A DNA stretch of 8,809 nucleotides from Desulfobacterales bacterium (lineage in GTDB: Bacteria > Desulfobacterota > DSM-4660 > Desulfatiglandales > B25-G16), in assembly GCA_013375385.1 (NCBI GenBank), contig JABXJY010000102.1:1-8809 (forward strand). Direction: 5' to 3'. Positions within the stretch are counted from its first letter, which is position 1. Each line of letters opens with the position of its first letter. Below, in pieces: positions 1-5,377 of this stretch. Under the pieces are notes generated by a model that worked only from the letters and a program-made list of their open reading frames with translations, did no database searches and was not told the origin of the DNA. The translations under genes and the position numbers were made by a program.

Positions 1-218
1 TCAAGAATATCTTCCAGGGCCTTTGCCATGGGAGCTGTACCCTTTCCTGCCCCAACCAGAAGGATCCTTTTGAACCGATCCAGACTATAAGAGCAGTCTG
101 CCACGAATAACTGGTTTCCCTTACACCTGACATATCTTTGAACTGCTCTTTCAGGATCTACTGCCTTGAGTCCGGCCCTGAATATATCCTCCAGGGCCTT
201 TCTTTGCTCTACTATCAT
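1..218 (-). CDS. Glycerate 2-kinase (type-2 / MOFRL family), N-terminal fragment
   Basis: This is the first 72 codons of a gene read leftward and cut by the window edge. Family members phosphorylate D-glycerate with ATP, usually to 2-phosphoglycerate, feeding lower glycolysis. The visible part has the characteristic N-terminal helix (ALEDIFRAGLKAVDPERAV, residues 8-26) and the nucleotide-domain opening RILLVGAGKGTAPMAKALE (51-69), which matches the conserved GAGKA..MA.ALE motif of the DUF4147 N-terminal domain, here with G in place of the usual A after the lysine. The ATG at 216-218 has a good Shine-Dalgarno GAGGGG 8 bases upstream (227-232, read on the minus strand). The gene begins 38 bp after the phosphofructokinase stop on the same strand, so co-transcription is likely. 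The C-terminal MOFRL domain is outside the window, so completeness cannot be judged. Confidence 0.85.
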   Translation of the reverse strand, partial: MIVEQRKALEDIFRAGLKAVDPERAVQRYVRCKGNQLFVADCSYSLDRFKRILLVGAGKGTAPMAKALEDIL

Positions 219-256
219 GGTATCTGCCCCTCAATCACGTTAGCTGCCTAGCCTCC

Positions 257-1525
257 TTACGCAAGATTCCTTGGCTGCCCGGTGTTATCCAGAACACTCT
301 GCCACAGAAGGCCGGATGTGTCTATTTTCTTCCGGTCTTTGACAGAGAGTCGGATAGGTATGTGAACAAAATGACCATTCCATATCCCAACTACCATCCC
401 GGTCCTGCCGGACATCGCCGCATGTACGGCGTTCTCGGCGAGCTGAAAGCAGAATACAGAATCCTCCGGGGTTGCCGGTGCACTGCGTATCGTATATGAG
501 GGATCAATGTATCTCACCGCTGCGGGAATTTTGCGCCTCGAAAAGTATTCTGTTATTGCTGCCTTCAAAAAGAGCCCGATATCTCCCAGCTTCTTGTTTC
601 CAGATGCATCGGTACCTTCAGCAGGTACATGCTCCTGCCCTGCACCTTCCGCCACAACAATCACCGCATGCCTCTTTCTGACAATACGCTCTTCGAGATA
701 GGCAAAGACCTTTTCCAGAGAAAAGTGAATCTCTGGTATGAGTACAAGGTTCACATCGCTCGACGCAAGGGTGGCATACGCAGCGATAAAGCCTGACTCC
801 CTTCCCATGAGCTTGACTATCCCTATCCCGTTCCGTACCCCCTTAGCCTCCATGTGGGCACCGGTGATGGGTATCTGGCTCATGGCTACAGCAGTCTCAA
901 AGCCGAATGTCCTTTCAGTGAATGAAATATCATTGTCGATTGTCTTGGGGATGCCGATAACAGAGATAGCAAGGCCTCTTTTTTCTATCTCCCTGGTTAT
1001 GGCGAGTGCACCTCTCTGGGTTCCATCACCGCCTATGGTAAAGAGCATATCTATCTTCCTTTCCGATAGGAAGTCTGCCATAAGAGTGGGGTCCTGCGGC
1101 CCTCTGGACGTACCGAGGATGGTGCCACCATCCCTGTGGATGTCTTCAACCAATTCGGGGTTAAGAACCAGAGGTTCATGATTGAATGAGGCTATCAGGC
1201 CCTCGTATCCATACCGTAACCCTAATATCTCCTTGACCCCGTACCTATACCACAAGACCATAACAACGGCCCTGATAACATCATTCAAACCGGGACAGAG
1301 TCCGCCACAGGTGACTAAAGCAGCTCGGCTCGTTTCTGGTTTGAAAAAGATCTTCTCCCTTGGCCCCGCCATTTCAAGCGAGGCGGGCTCACCTTGGCAT
1401 CTTTCGCAGCCTGAGAGAGTTGCATCGATGAGGACTCCTTCGCTATCGGTGATAAAGACTGCCGAGTCAAGGGGTGAACTGAAGATGCATTGACCGACTT
1501 TTTCGATCCTCAAGTCTTCTGTCAT
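257..1525 (-). CDS. 6-phosphofructokinase, plant/trypanosome-like clade (ATP type likely, PPi type possible)
   Basis: A 422-residue cytoplasmic enzyme that phosphorylates fructose 6-phosphate to fructose 1,6-bisphosphate. Visible motifs are the N-lobe TCGGLCPGLND (72-82), the phosphoryl-donor loop GGDGT (165-169), the catalytic PKTIDNDI (193-200, Asp197 being the base), MGRESGFIA (240-248), PEIHF (264-268), and the clade-specific DPSYTIRSAPA near 341-351. Gly168 at the position that is Asp in classical PPi-dependent enzymes argues for ATP, but Lys194 (PKTIDND) is the residue typical of PPi enzymes. Known ATP-dependent trypanosome and plant enzymes carry this same Gly+Lys pair. The first 65 or so residues are an extension with a C-x2-C pair (Cys40, Cys43) of unknown role. 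The start codon at 1525 has Shine-Dalgarno AGAAGGG 7 bases upstream (1533-1539). A glycerate kinase gene follows 38 bp downstream, suggesting a glycolytic operon. Confidence 0.93.
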   Translation of the reverse strand: MTEDLRIEKVGQCIFSSPLDSAVFITDSEGVLIDATLSGCERCQGEPASLEMAGPREKIFFKPETSRAALVTCGGLCPGLNDVIRAVVMVLWYRYGVKEILGLRYGYEGLIASFNHEPLVLNPELVEDIHRDGGTILGTSRGPQDPTLMADFLSERKIDMLFTIGGDGTQRGALAITREIEKRGLAISVIGIPKTIDNDISFTERTFGFETAVAMSQIPITGAHMEAKGVRNGIGIVKLMGRESGFIAAYATLASSDVNLVLIPEIHFSLEKVFAYLEERIVRKRHAVIVVAEGAGQEHVPAEGTDASGNKKLGDIGLFLKAAITEYFSRRKIPAAVRYIDPSYTIRSAPATPEDSVFCFQLAENAVHAAMSGRTGMVVGIWNGHFVHIPIRLSVKDRKKIDTSGLLWQSVLDNTGQPRNLA

Positions 1526-1683
1526 ATTCTAACCCTTCTTGCCAAGCCAACGGTACTAGCCACAACGACTTGGCATTTTTGCATTTTACAGGCCTATTAA
1601 CAATCAAAAACAGCAAGAGATTTCAAAATCCATCCAAATCTACGGGCTTTTCCAAGATCAGGCACCTCTGTTTAAGCCTCCGC

Positions 1684-1689
1684 TATAAT
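1684..1689 (+). promoter_or_regulatory. Possible -10 box for the alcohol dehydrogenase
   Basis: A perfect TATAAT hexamer lies about 128 bp upstream of the dehydrogenase start. No recognisable -35 hexamer is found at 15-19 bp spacing (the sequence there is GGCACC or similar), and there is no TGn extension. If used, it would need an activator. The 14-bp palindrome at 1717-1730 would then lie in the early transcribed region. This is a weak call. Confidence 0.25.
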
Positions 1690-1716
1690 CGGCACTAAAC
1701 ACTATTTAGATGCTTA

Positions 1717-1730
1717 CATGAAATTTCATG
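1717..1730. promoter_or_regulatory. Perfect 14-bp palindrome, candidate operator
   Basis: CATGAAATTTCATG is a perfect self-complementary 14-mer in the divergent region, with loosely symmetric flanks (TGC three bases to the left, GCA two bases to the right). Its size and symmetry suit a dimeric repressor or activator site. Its position about 87 bp upstream of the dehydrogenase and 191 bp from the phosphofructokinase gene favours control of the dehydrogenase. No regulator gene is visible in the window, so the binding protein is unknown. Confidence 0.4.
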
Positions 1731-1816
1731 GTGCAAAAACTTCTGAAAATTATTAGATTGTTAATGACGAGAGCTACATTGACAACTTTGGCTCAACATG
1801 AAAGGAGGAATACACA

Positions 1817-2872
1817 ATGAAGGCCATGGTGCTAACGGAGTTCTGTGAGATCGGAATCAAGGGTGAGACCCGAAAAAAAGTTGACCTACCCCTCAAGGAG
1901 GAACCATTAGAGATGGTGGAGCTGCCTGACCCGGTTCCGGATTCTCAACAGATCCTGGTAAAGGTGTCTGCATGCGGAGTCTGTCACACTGAGCTCGATG
2001 AGATTGAGGGAAGACTTATCCCTCCGAGATTTCCCGTGGTTTTGGGGCATGAAATCGTCGGAAGGGTAGAGGCATTGGGTTCAGGTGTAACCAGATTTAA
2101 GACCGGAGATAGGGTAGGGGTCGCCTGGATCTATTCGAGTTGCGGCAGGTGTGAATTCTGCCTCAGAGGGGATGAGAATCTATGTGATCAATTTCAGGCC
2201 ACCGGTCTTCACGCCAATGGTGGCTATGCCCAACATACCGTTGTTTCAGAAGATTTTGCCTACCCTATCCCTGAAAGATTTTCTGATGCTCAGGCTGCAC
2301 CACTTCTGTGCGCTGGGGTTATCGGCTACAGGGCCTTGAGACTCTCTGGAGTAAAACCTGATCAAATTCTTGGTCTCTATGGATTTGGGGCTTCCGCCCA
2401 TATCGCCATCCAGGTTGCCAAGCACTGGAACTGTAAGGTCCTTGTCTTCACAAGGAAGGGGCAGAAAGATCATCAGAACTTGGCCAAAGAACTGGGGGCA
2501 GACTGGGTTGGTGCAACCGGGGACACTCCGCCAGAAAAACTTGACTGCGCCATTGATTTTACCCCGGTGGGAGAGCCAGTCAGGGAGGCCCTGGGAATCT
2601 TACGTAGAGGGGGAAGGGTTGTCATAAACGCTATCAGGAAAATCAATCCGATCCCTGAGTTAGATTATGCTAAATACGTGTGGTATGAGAAGGAGATAAA
2701 GAGTGTGGCCAATGTCGCCAGGAAAGATGCCGAGGAATTCTTGCCCTTGGCCGCTCAGATTGAAATCATACCCACTGTTACAGAGTTTGAATTACATCAG
2801 GCTAATCAGGCCCTGGTCCTGTTGAAACAAGGGAAGATGCAAGGTGCAGGCGTTTTAAGAATGCCTGACTAG
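1817..2872 (+). CDS. Zinc-dependent alcohol dehydrogenase family protein (MDR superfamily)
   Basis: A 351-residue cytoplasmic medium-chain dehydrogenase that should interconvert an alcohol and an aldehyde or ketone using NAD(P). Catalytic zinc ligands are visible as Cys53 (ACGVCHTE), His78 with Glu79 (LGHE) and Cys165 (LLCAG). The structural zinc lobe has all four cysteines (109, 112, 115, 123). The Rossmann loop is GLYGFGASAH (186-195), a variant seen in the bacterial group named zinc-binding alcohol dehydrogenase family protein (TIGR02822-like) rather than the usual GxGGxG. Residue 1-45 is somewhat longer than usual for the group. The start has a near-perfect AAAGGAGG (1801-1808) 8 bases upstream, predicting strong translation. 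The substrate cannot be told from sequence. No dedicated partner lies adjacent; the next gene has its own promoter. Confidence 0.92.
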   Translation: MKAMVLTEFCEIGIKGETRKKVDLPLKEEPLEMVELPDPVPDSQQILVKVSACGVCHTELDEIEGRLIPPRFPVVLGHEIVGRVEALGSGVTRFKTGDRVGVAWIYSSCGRCEFCLRGDENLCDQFQATGLHANGGYAQHTVVSEDFAYPIPERFSDAQAAPLLCAGVIGYRALRLSGVKPDQILGLYGFGASAHIAIQVAKHWNCKVLVFTRKGQKDHQNLAKELGADWVGATGDTPPEKLDCAIDFTPVGEPVREALGILRRGGRVVINAIRKINPIPELDYAKYVWYEKEIKSVANVARKDAEEFLPLAAQIEIIPTVTEFELHQANQALVLLKQGKMQGAGVLRMPD

Positions 2873-2876
2873 AGAT

Positions 2877-2900
2877 ACGGTTCCCTTGACAAACAACCGT
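2877..2900. promoter_or_regulatory. Inverted repeat around the -35 box of the MFS gene (operator or weak terminator)
   Basis: ACGGTT (2877-2882) and AACCGT (2895-2900) form a 6-bp dyad with a 12-bp spacer. The spacer contains the whole -35 hexamer TTGACA (2886-2891), a layout expected for a repressor operator. The same dyad starts 5 bp after the dehydrogenase stop and is followed by a T-rich stretch, CCCTTTTCTATT, so it could also act as a weak intrinsic terminator for that gene. The two roles are not exclusive. Confidence 0.4.
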
Positions 2901-2914
2901 CCCTTTTCTATTAT
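2886..2914 (+). promoter_or_regulatory. Sigma70-type promoter for the MFS transporter
   Basis: A consensus -35 TTGACA (2886-2891) is followed by a 17-bp spacer and -10 TATTAT (2909-2914), one mismatch from consensus. The predicted start point is near 2921, giving a leader of about 57 nt before the TTG start. This supports independent transcription of the transporter, about 14 bp after the end of the dehydrogenase gene. Confidence 0.75.
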
Positions 2915-2977
2915 CCGTCCATTCAATAACAAGTTCTTATCATTCGTGAGAGCCCCAAAGGGCCCGGAATACGTCCA

Positions 2978-4132
2978 TTGAACCTTAAGAGACTTCTTCC
3001 CCTTTATCTAGGTGCGGCCATCGGACCCATGGGTGGCATTGGAATTGTCCCTCTGATTCCCGTGTTTGCCGGGGATTGGTCCGTTGAATTTGGCACGGCC
3101 GCTCTCGCCATCACTTTTTACATGGCCCCCTACATCTTCATCCAGATCTTCTCAGGATCGATGGCTCAGATTTTCGATGTGCGGAAGACCCTCCTTTTCG
3201 GTTTCGCTACCTATGCCCTAGGCGGGCTCTTGTGTGGTCTTTCCCCCAACCTGTGGGCTCTGCTCGGCAGCCGTGTCGTCCAGGGGGTGGGGGCGGCCTT
3301 CCTTACCCCCATCATCATGGCTCTGATCGGCGAGCTCGTCCCGGCGCGACAGGTTGGAAAGGCGATCGGGATACTGGGCCTGGCTTATACCGTTGGGGTT
3401 ACCCTCGGCCCGCTCATCTCAGGGTGGATAGAGGTTCGATATGGGTGGCCTGGGTTTTTCTATTTTCTGGCAGCCCTCTCGGTGATGGCCGGTGTCCTCT
3501 ACGGGATTTCGAGCGAGGTCATCAAGCGGGAAGAAGACGGGCAGGCTGGAGTCCTGGCGATCTTTCCCATTTTAAGGCATGCCTTGTCTCAACCGGGTGT
3601 CCTTTATCTGAGCTTCTCCGCATTCAGTCTGTTCATCGGCTACATCGGTATCATGACCTTCACGGCCGACCATCTGAAATCAAACCTCAGCCTTCCATCG
3701 GATCAGATCGGCGCTGTGCTCTCGGTCACGGGTTTCTCCGGGATTATCGTCTCGCCCATTGCGGGATTCTTGGGGGATCGTCTGGGCAGGAGAAACGTCT
3801 TTCTCGGTGGAGCTGCGATCGCCCTCGCTTCCATAGCCCTGATGGCCTGCGTCACATATTCCTATTCGACCTATCTCATTCTTTTCCTCGTCCTTGGAAC
3901 GGGAGCGGCCACGGCATGGACGTCGCTGAACACCATGGCCGTACAGATCTCTGTGTCACTGCGCAAGCCCGTCACTTCCGTTTACAACGCCATTAAATTT
4001 ACGGGTTACGCCGTTTCTCCTGTGATTCTGTCAGTCATCTATGACCCCTTTCAACTCAGGGCCGTTCAATTTGGATGCATGGGAGCCGTAATGATTTCCT
4101 CTTTCCTTGCCACTAGAGCGAAGGTACGATAA
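2978..4132 (+). CDS. MFS transporter, DHA1 (12-helix drug:H+ antiporter-like) family
   Basis: A 384-residue inner-membrane protein with about 12 hydrophobic segments. Motif B appears as GSRVVQGVGAAFLTP (97-111), the antiporter motif C as GLAYTVGVTLGPLISG (134-149), and the A-type loop between helices 8 and 9 as GFLGDRLGRRN (263-273). The first A-type loop is degenerate (GSMAQIFDVRKT, 60-71, lacking the usual DRxGRR). Motif C points to proton-driven export of a small molecule; the substrate is unknown. The start is a TTG at 2978. No ATG, GTG or TTG lies upstream in frame after the promoter, and the next ATG (codon 18) would truncate helix 1. The Shine-Dalgarno is weak (GGA 9 bases upstream), and a small GCCC/GGGC hairpin (2952-2963) lies just before it, so translation may be modest. 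It has its own promoter and an operator-like dyad. Confidence 0.9.
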   Translation: MNLKRLLPLYLGAAIGPMGGIGIVPLIPVFAGDWSVEFGTAALAITFYMAPYIFIQIFSGSMAQIFDVRKTLLFGFATYALGGLLCGLSPNLWALLGSRVVQGVGAAFLTPIIMALIGELVPARQVGKAIGILGLAYTVGVTLGPLISGWIEVRYGWPGFFYFLAALSVMAGVLYGISSEVIKREEDGQAGVLAIFPILRHALSQPGVLYLSFSAFSLFIGYIGIMTFTADHLKSNLSLPSDQIGAVLSVTGFSGIIVSPIAGFLGDRLGRRNVFLGGAAIALASIALMACVTYSYSTYLILFLVLGTGAATAWTSLNTMAVQISVSLRKPVTSVYNAIKFTGYAVSPVILSVIYDPFQLRAVQFGCMGAVMISSFLATRAKVR

Positions 4133-4230
4133 AACGAGGCGTGACAGTTTCACGGCAAACTACCACTGGCAATTCAATCCGGAGAGAAGTTGATAGAAGG
4201 AGCCGGACCCCAAGTTTCCTTACATATCCC
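4133..4230. other. Non-coding spacer after the MFS gene
   Basis: This is the first part of a 324-bp gap without a gene. A short hairpin, CGTGA (4140-4144) and TCACG (4150-4154), follows the transporter stop but lacks a T-tract, so it is at best a weak terminator or RNA-stabilising stem. A 5-bp dyad TCCGG/CCGGA also occurs near 4179-4207. Nothing else is recognisable before the promoter at 4231. Confidence 0.5.
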
Positions 4231-4259
4231 TTGACCTTCGTGTCTTGCTACCCTATAAT
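4231..4259 (+). promoter_or_regulatory. Strong sigma70-type promoter
   Basis: -35 TTGACC (4231-4236), a 17-bp spacer and a perfect -10 TATAAT (4254-4259) make this the best promoter in the window, with one mismatch to consensus. The predicted start point is near 4266. No ORF with a ribosome-binding site follows before the terminator at 4332-4373, so its product should be a short RNA or an attenuated leader of the protease gene. Confidence 0.75.
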
Positions 4260-4312
4260 TTCATTATATAAAGCTACGTGCATTTCAAAACAGGCCATAA
4301 CATAATAGAGGG

Positions 4313-4321
4313 TGCTATAAT
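4313..4321 (+). promoter_or_regulatory. Extended -10 element (TGCTATAAT)
   Basis: A perfect TGn-TATAAT extended -10 occurs within the predicted small-RNA region. It lacks a -35 at 17 bp, which extended -10 promoters can tolerate. A start near 4328 would put the terminator hairpin at the extreme 5' end of the RNA, where it would fold before a stable elongation complex forms and might be bypassed. It could therefore supply transcripts to the downstream protease gene. This is inference only. Confidence 0.35.
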
Positions 4322-4331
4322 CCTGAATGTG

Positions 4332-4373
4332 AAAACCCCACGAATTGCAACGTGAAGTGGGGTTTTTACTTTT
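4332..4373 (+). terminator. Intrinsic (rho-independent) terminator
   Basis: A perfect 10-bp stem, AAAACCCCAC (4332-4341) with GTGGGGTTTT (4357-4366), has a 15-nt loop, and the T-run TTTTTACTTTT (4363-4373) overlaps and follows the right arm. It is AT-rich enough at the base to work in both directions (an A-run precedes the left arm). The four G-C pairs followed by the U-run are the classical layout. Confidence 0.8.
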
Positions 4374-4410
4374 ACCTAAATTGGCAACGTTATTCCGGTT
4401 CGTTAATGCC

Positions 4411-4434
4411 TCCGATAGGGGACTAAATATCGGA
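4411..4434 (+). promoter_or_regulatory. Leader hairpin before the protease-gene ribosome-binding site
   Basis: A perfect 7-bp stem, TCCGATA (4411-4417) with TATCGGA (4428-4434), has a 10-nt loop GGGGACTAAA. It lies 9 bases before the Shine-Dalgarno AGGGGG (4444-4449). The loop GGA and a second GGA overlapping the Shine-Dalgarno (4448-4450) are 28 nt apart, which resembles a two-site CsrA/RsmA target. As DNA it could equally be a dyad operator. Function is not established. Confidence 0.35.
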
Positions 4435-4456
4435 CGATTCTTCAGGGGGACAGGCA

Positions 4457-5355
4457 ATGAAGAACATTTCTCGCATTGGAACCGCATTTTTTCTTTTTTT
4501 TCTGTTTCTTAGTCCTCATGGCGACCAGTGTTCTGCAAAAATATATAAATACAAAGATAAAGACGGCAAGTGGTGCTTCACCAATGATCCTTCCATTGTC
4601 CCCGATCTCAATAAGGCCGAGGAAAGGAATTCTATCGATGCTGAAACAATAGAAGACCTTCAAAAAAAATTGTCAGAAGCCTCTCCTCCGAGAAACAAGG
4701 TGGAAGAAGCACGCAATGCCACCGTTGCGATAAAGAATTCATTGGGGATGGGTTCTGGATTTTTTATTACCGAAGAGGGCTATATTCTCACCAACAAGCA
4801 CGTCATAAAGGGCGACGAGGCTAAACTTAAGAAGCTGGAAAAGAGGCTGAATAGAGAGAAGGCACAATTACTACAAGAATCCAAGGCGATATCGAGAGAG
4901 GAAGAACGGCTGCAAAAGTTAAGAGCCATCCTTGATAGCAAGGGGAGATATGCCCCGGCGGATTTATCAGCAGTTTATCTGATAGACAAGAGGAACTTGA
5001 ACACCTGGATCGCGAGTTACAAGAGCAGAAAAGAATCGTTCGAAAAAAGACTAAAGGCTTTCACGGTACCCCTCTCTATGCTATTGGTAGTCCATTAAGG
5101 TTGATGCATTCTGTTACCTCTGGGATATACTCGGGGATTAGGGAATTCAATCGGCAGGATTACATCCAGACCAATGCCCAGATCAATCCTGGAAATAGCG
5201 GAGGGCCGCTCGTCACTAAAGATGGTAGAGTTACAGGGATCAGCACGTGGAAGGTCGCTGGGCCACAAGTCGAGGGCCTTGGCTTTGCAATTCCGATCAA
5301 TATTGCCTTGAAAGAATTTGAACGTTATCTAGGACAGCTCTGGAAGTCGGATTAG
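4457..5355 (+). pseudogene. Broken exported trypsin-like serine protease with N-terminal DUF4124
   Basis: The first segment (4457-5098) encodes a signal peptide (residues 1-27), a DUF4124-like domain (IYKYKDKDGKWCFTND, 29-44), the start of a trypsin/HtrA-like domain with catalytic His115 (GSGFFITEEGYILTNKHV, 99-116) and a charged coiled-coil insert (about 120-202). Reading then runs into nonsense and a stop. The continuation, from GTPLYAIGSPL (5065-5097) through the catalytic-serine motif NPGNSGGPL (Ser codon 5197-5199) to the C-terminal GLGFAIPI (about 5278-5301), lies in the -1 frame, where it is open from 4939. The segment that should carry the catalytic Asp (DLALLK-like) is absent from all three forward frames. 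An internal deletion near 5056-5070 plus frameshift explains both defects. The start has Shine-Dalgarno AGGGGG 7 bases upstream. T6 and T8 tracts (4487-4501) in the signal-peptide region are slippage-prone. cinA follows the stop by 22 bp. Confidence 0.75.
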
Positions 5356-5377
5356 CCTGAAACCTTGAGGAAGTAGT

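Larger units (their letters stand above)
1526..1816. other. Divergent intergenic region, AT-rich
   Basis: This 291-bp stretch separates the leftward phosphofructokinase gene from the rightward alcohol dehydrogenase and must contain promoters for both. I see no credible ORF. Plus strand: a perfect -10 hexamer TATAAT at 1684-1689 has no good -35. Minus strand: a TAAAAT-like -10 lies at 1583-1588, also without a convincing -35. A 7-bp inverted repeat, TGCCAAG (1540-1546) and CTTGGCA (1569-1575), would form a long-loop hairpin immediately 5' of the phosphofructokinase ribosome-binding site. A separate 14-bp palindrome is listed on its own. The TTGACA at 1779-1784 is too close to the start codon to act as a -35 for the dehydrogenase. 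Confidence 0.6.
4266..4373 (+). ncRNA. Predicted small RNA or attenuated leader (about 105 nt)
   Basis: This is bounded by the promoter at 4231-4259 and the intrinsic terminator at 4332-4373. It contains no start codon with a Shine-Dalgarno and matches no riboswitch consensus I can recall (c-di-GMP, preQ1, fluoride considered). Weak internal pairing is possible: CAGG (4291-4294) with CCTG (4322-4325), and ATAG (4305-4308) with CTAT (4315-4318). The terminator loop contains TGCAACGT, which could pair, with one bulge, with ACGTGCA near 4276-4282, a possible long-range contact. The ends are inferred, not observed. It may be an independent sRNA or the 5' leader of the broken protease gene 83 bases downstream. 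Confidence 0.45.

Noticed and set aside
1660..1676. Sigma54-like GGCAC element upstream of the dehydrogenase
   Set aside because: The required GC at -12 is not at the correct spacing from the GG, so the site fails the consensus.
1779..1807. TTGACA as a -35 for the dehydrogenase
   Set aside because: The corresponding -10 position would fall on the Shine-Dalgarno sequence and does not resemble TATAAT.
4248..4663. Small minus-strand frames around the promoter and protease start
   Set aside because: They overlap the promoter, terminator and protease coding region. One is made of the poly-K reading of the T-tracts, and none has a domain-like composition.
5042..5050. Programmed -1 ribosomal frameshift in the protease gene at an A-rich run
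   Set aside because: The run reads A AAA AGA in the zero frame, not a proper slippery heptamer, and shifting would still give a protease without its catalytic Asp. Deletion with frameshift fits better.
5101..5355. Separate small gene starting at TTG 5101
   Set aside because: It is the Ser-bearing C-terminal half of the protease with no ribosome-binding site of its own. The same frame is open upstream and encodes the matching GTPLYAIGSPL.
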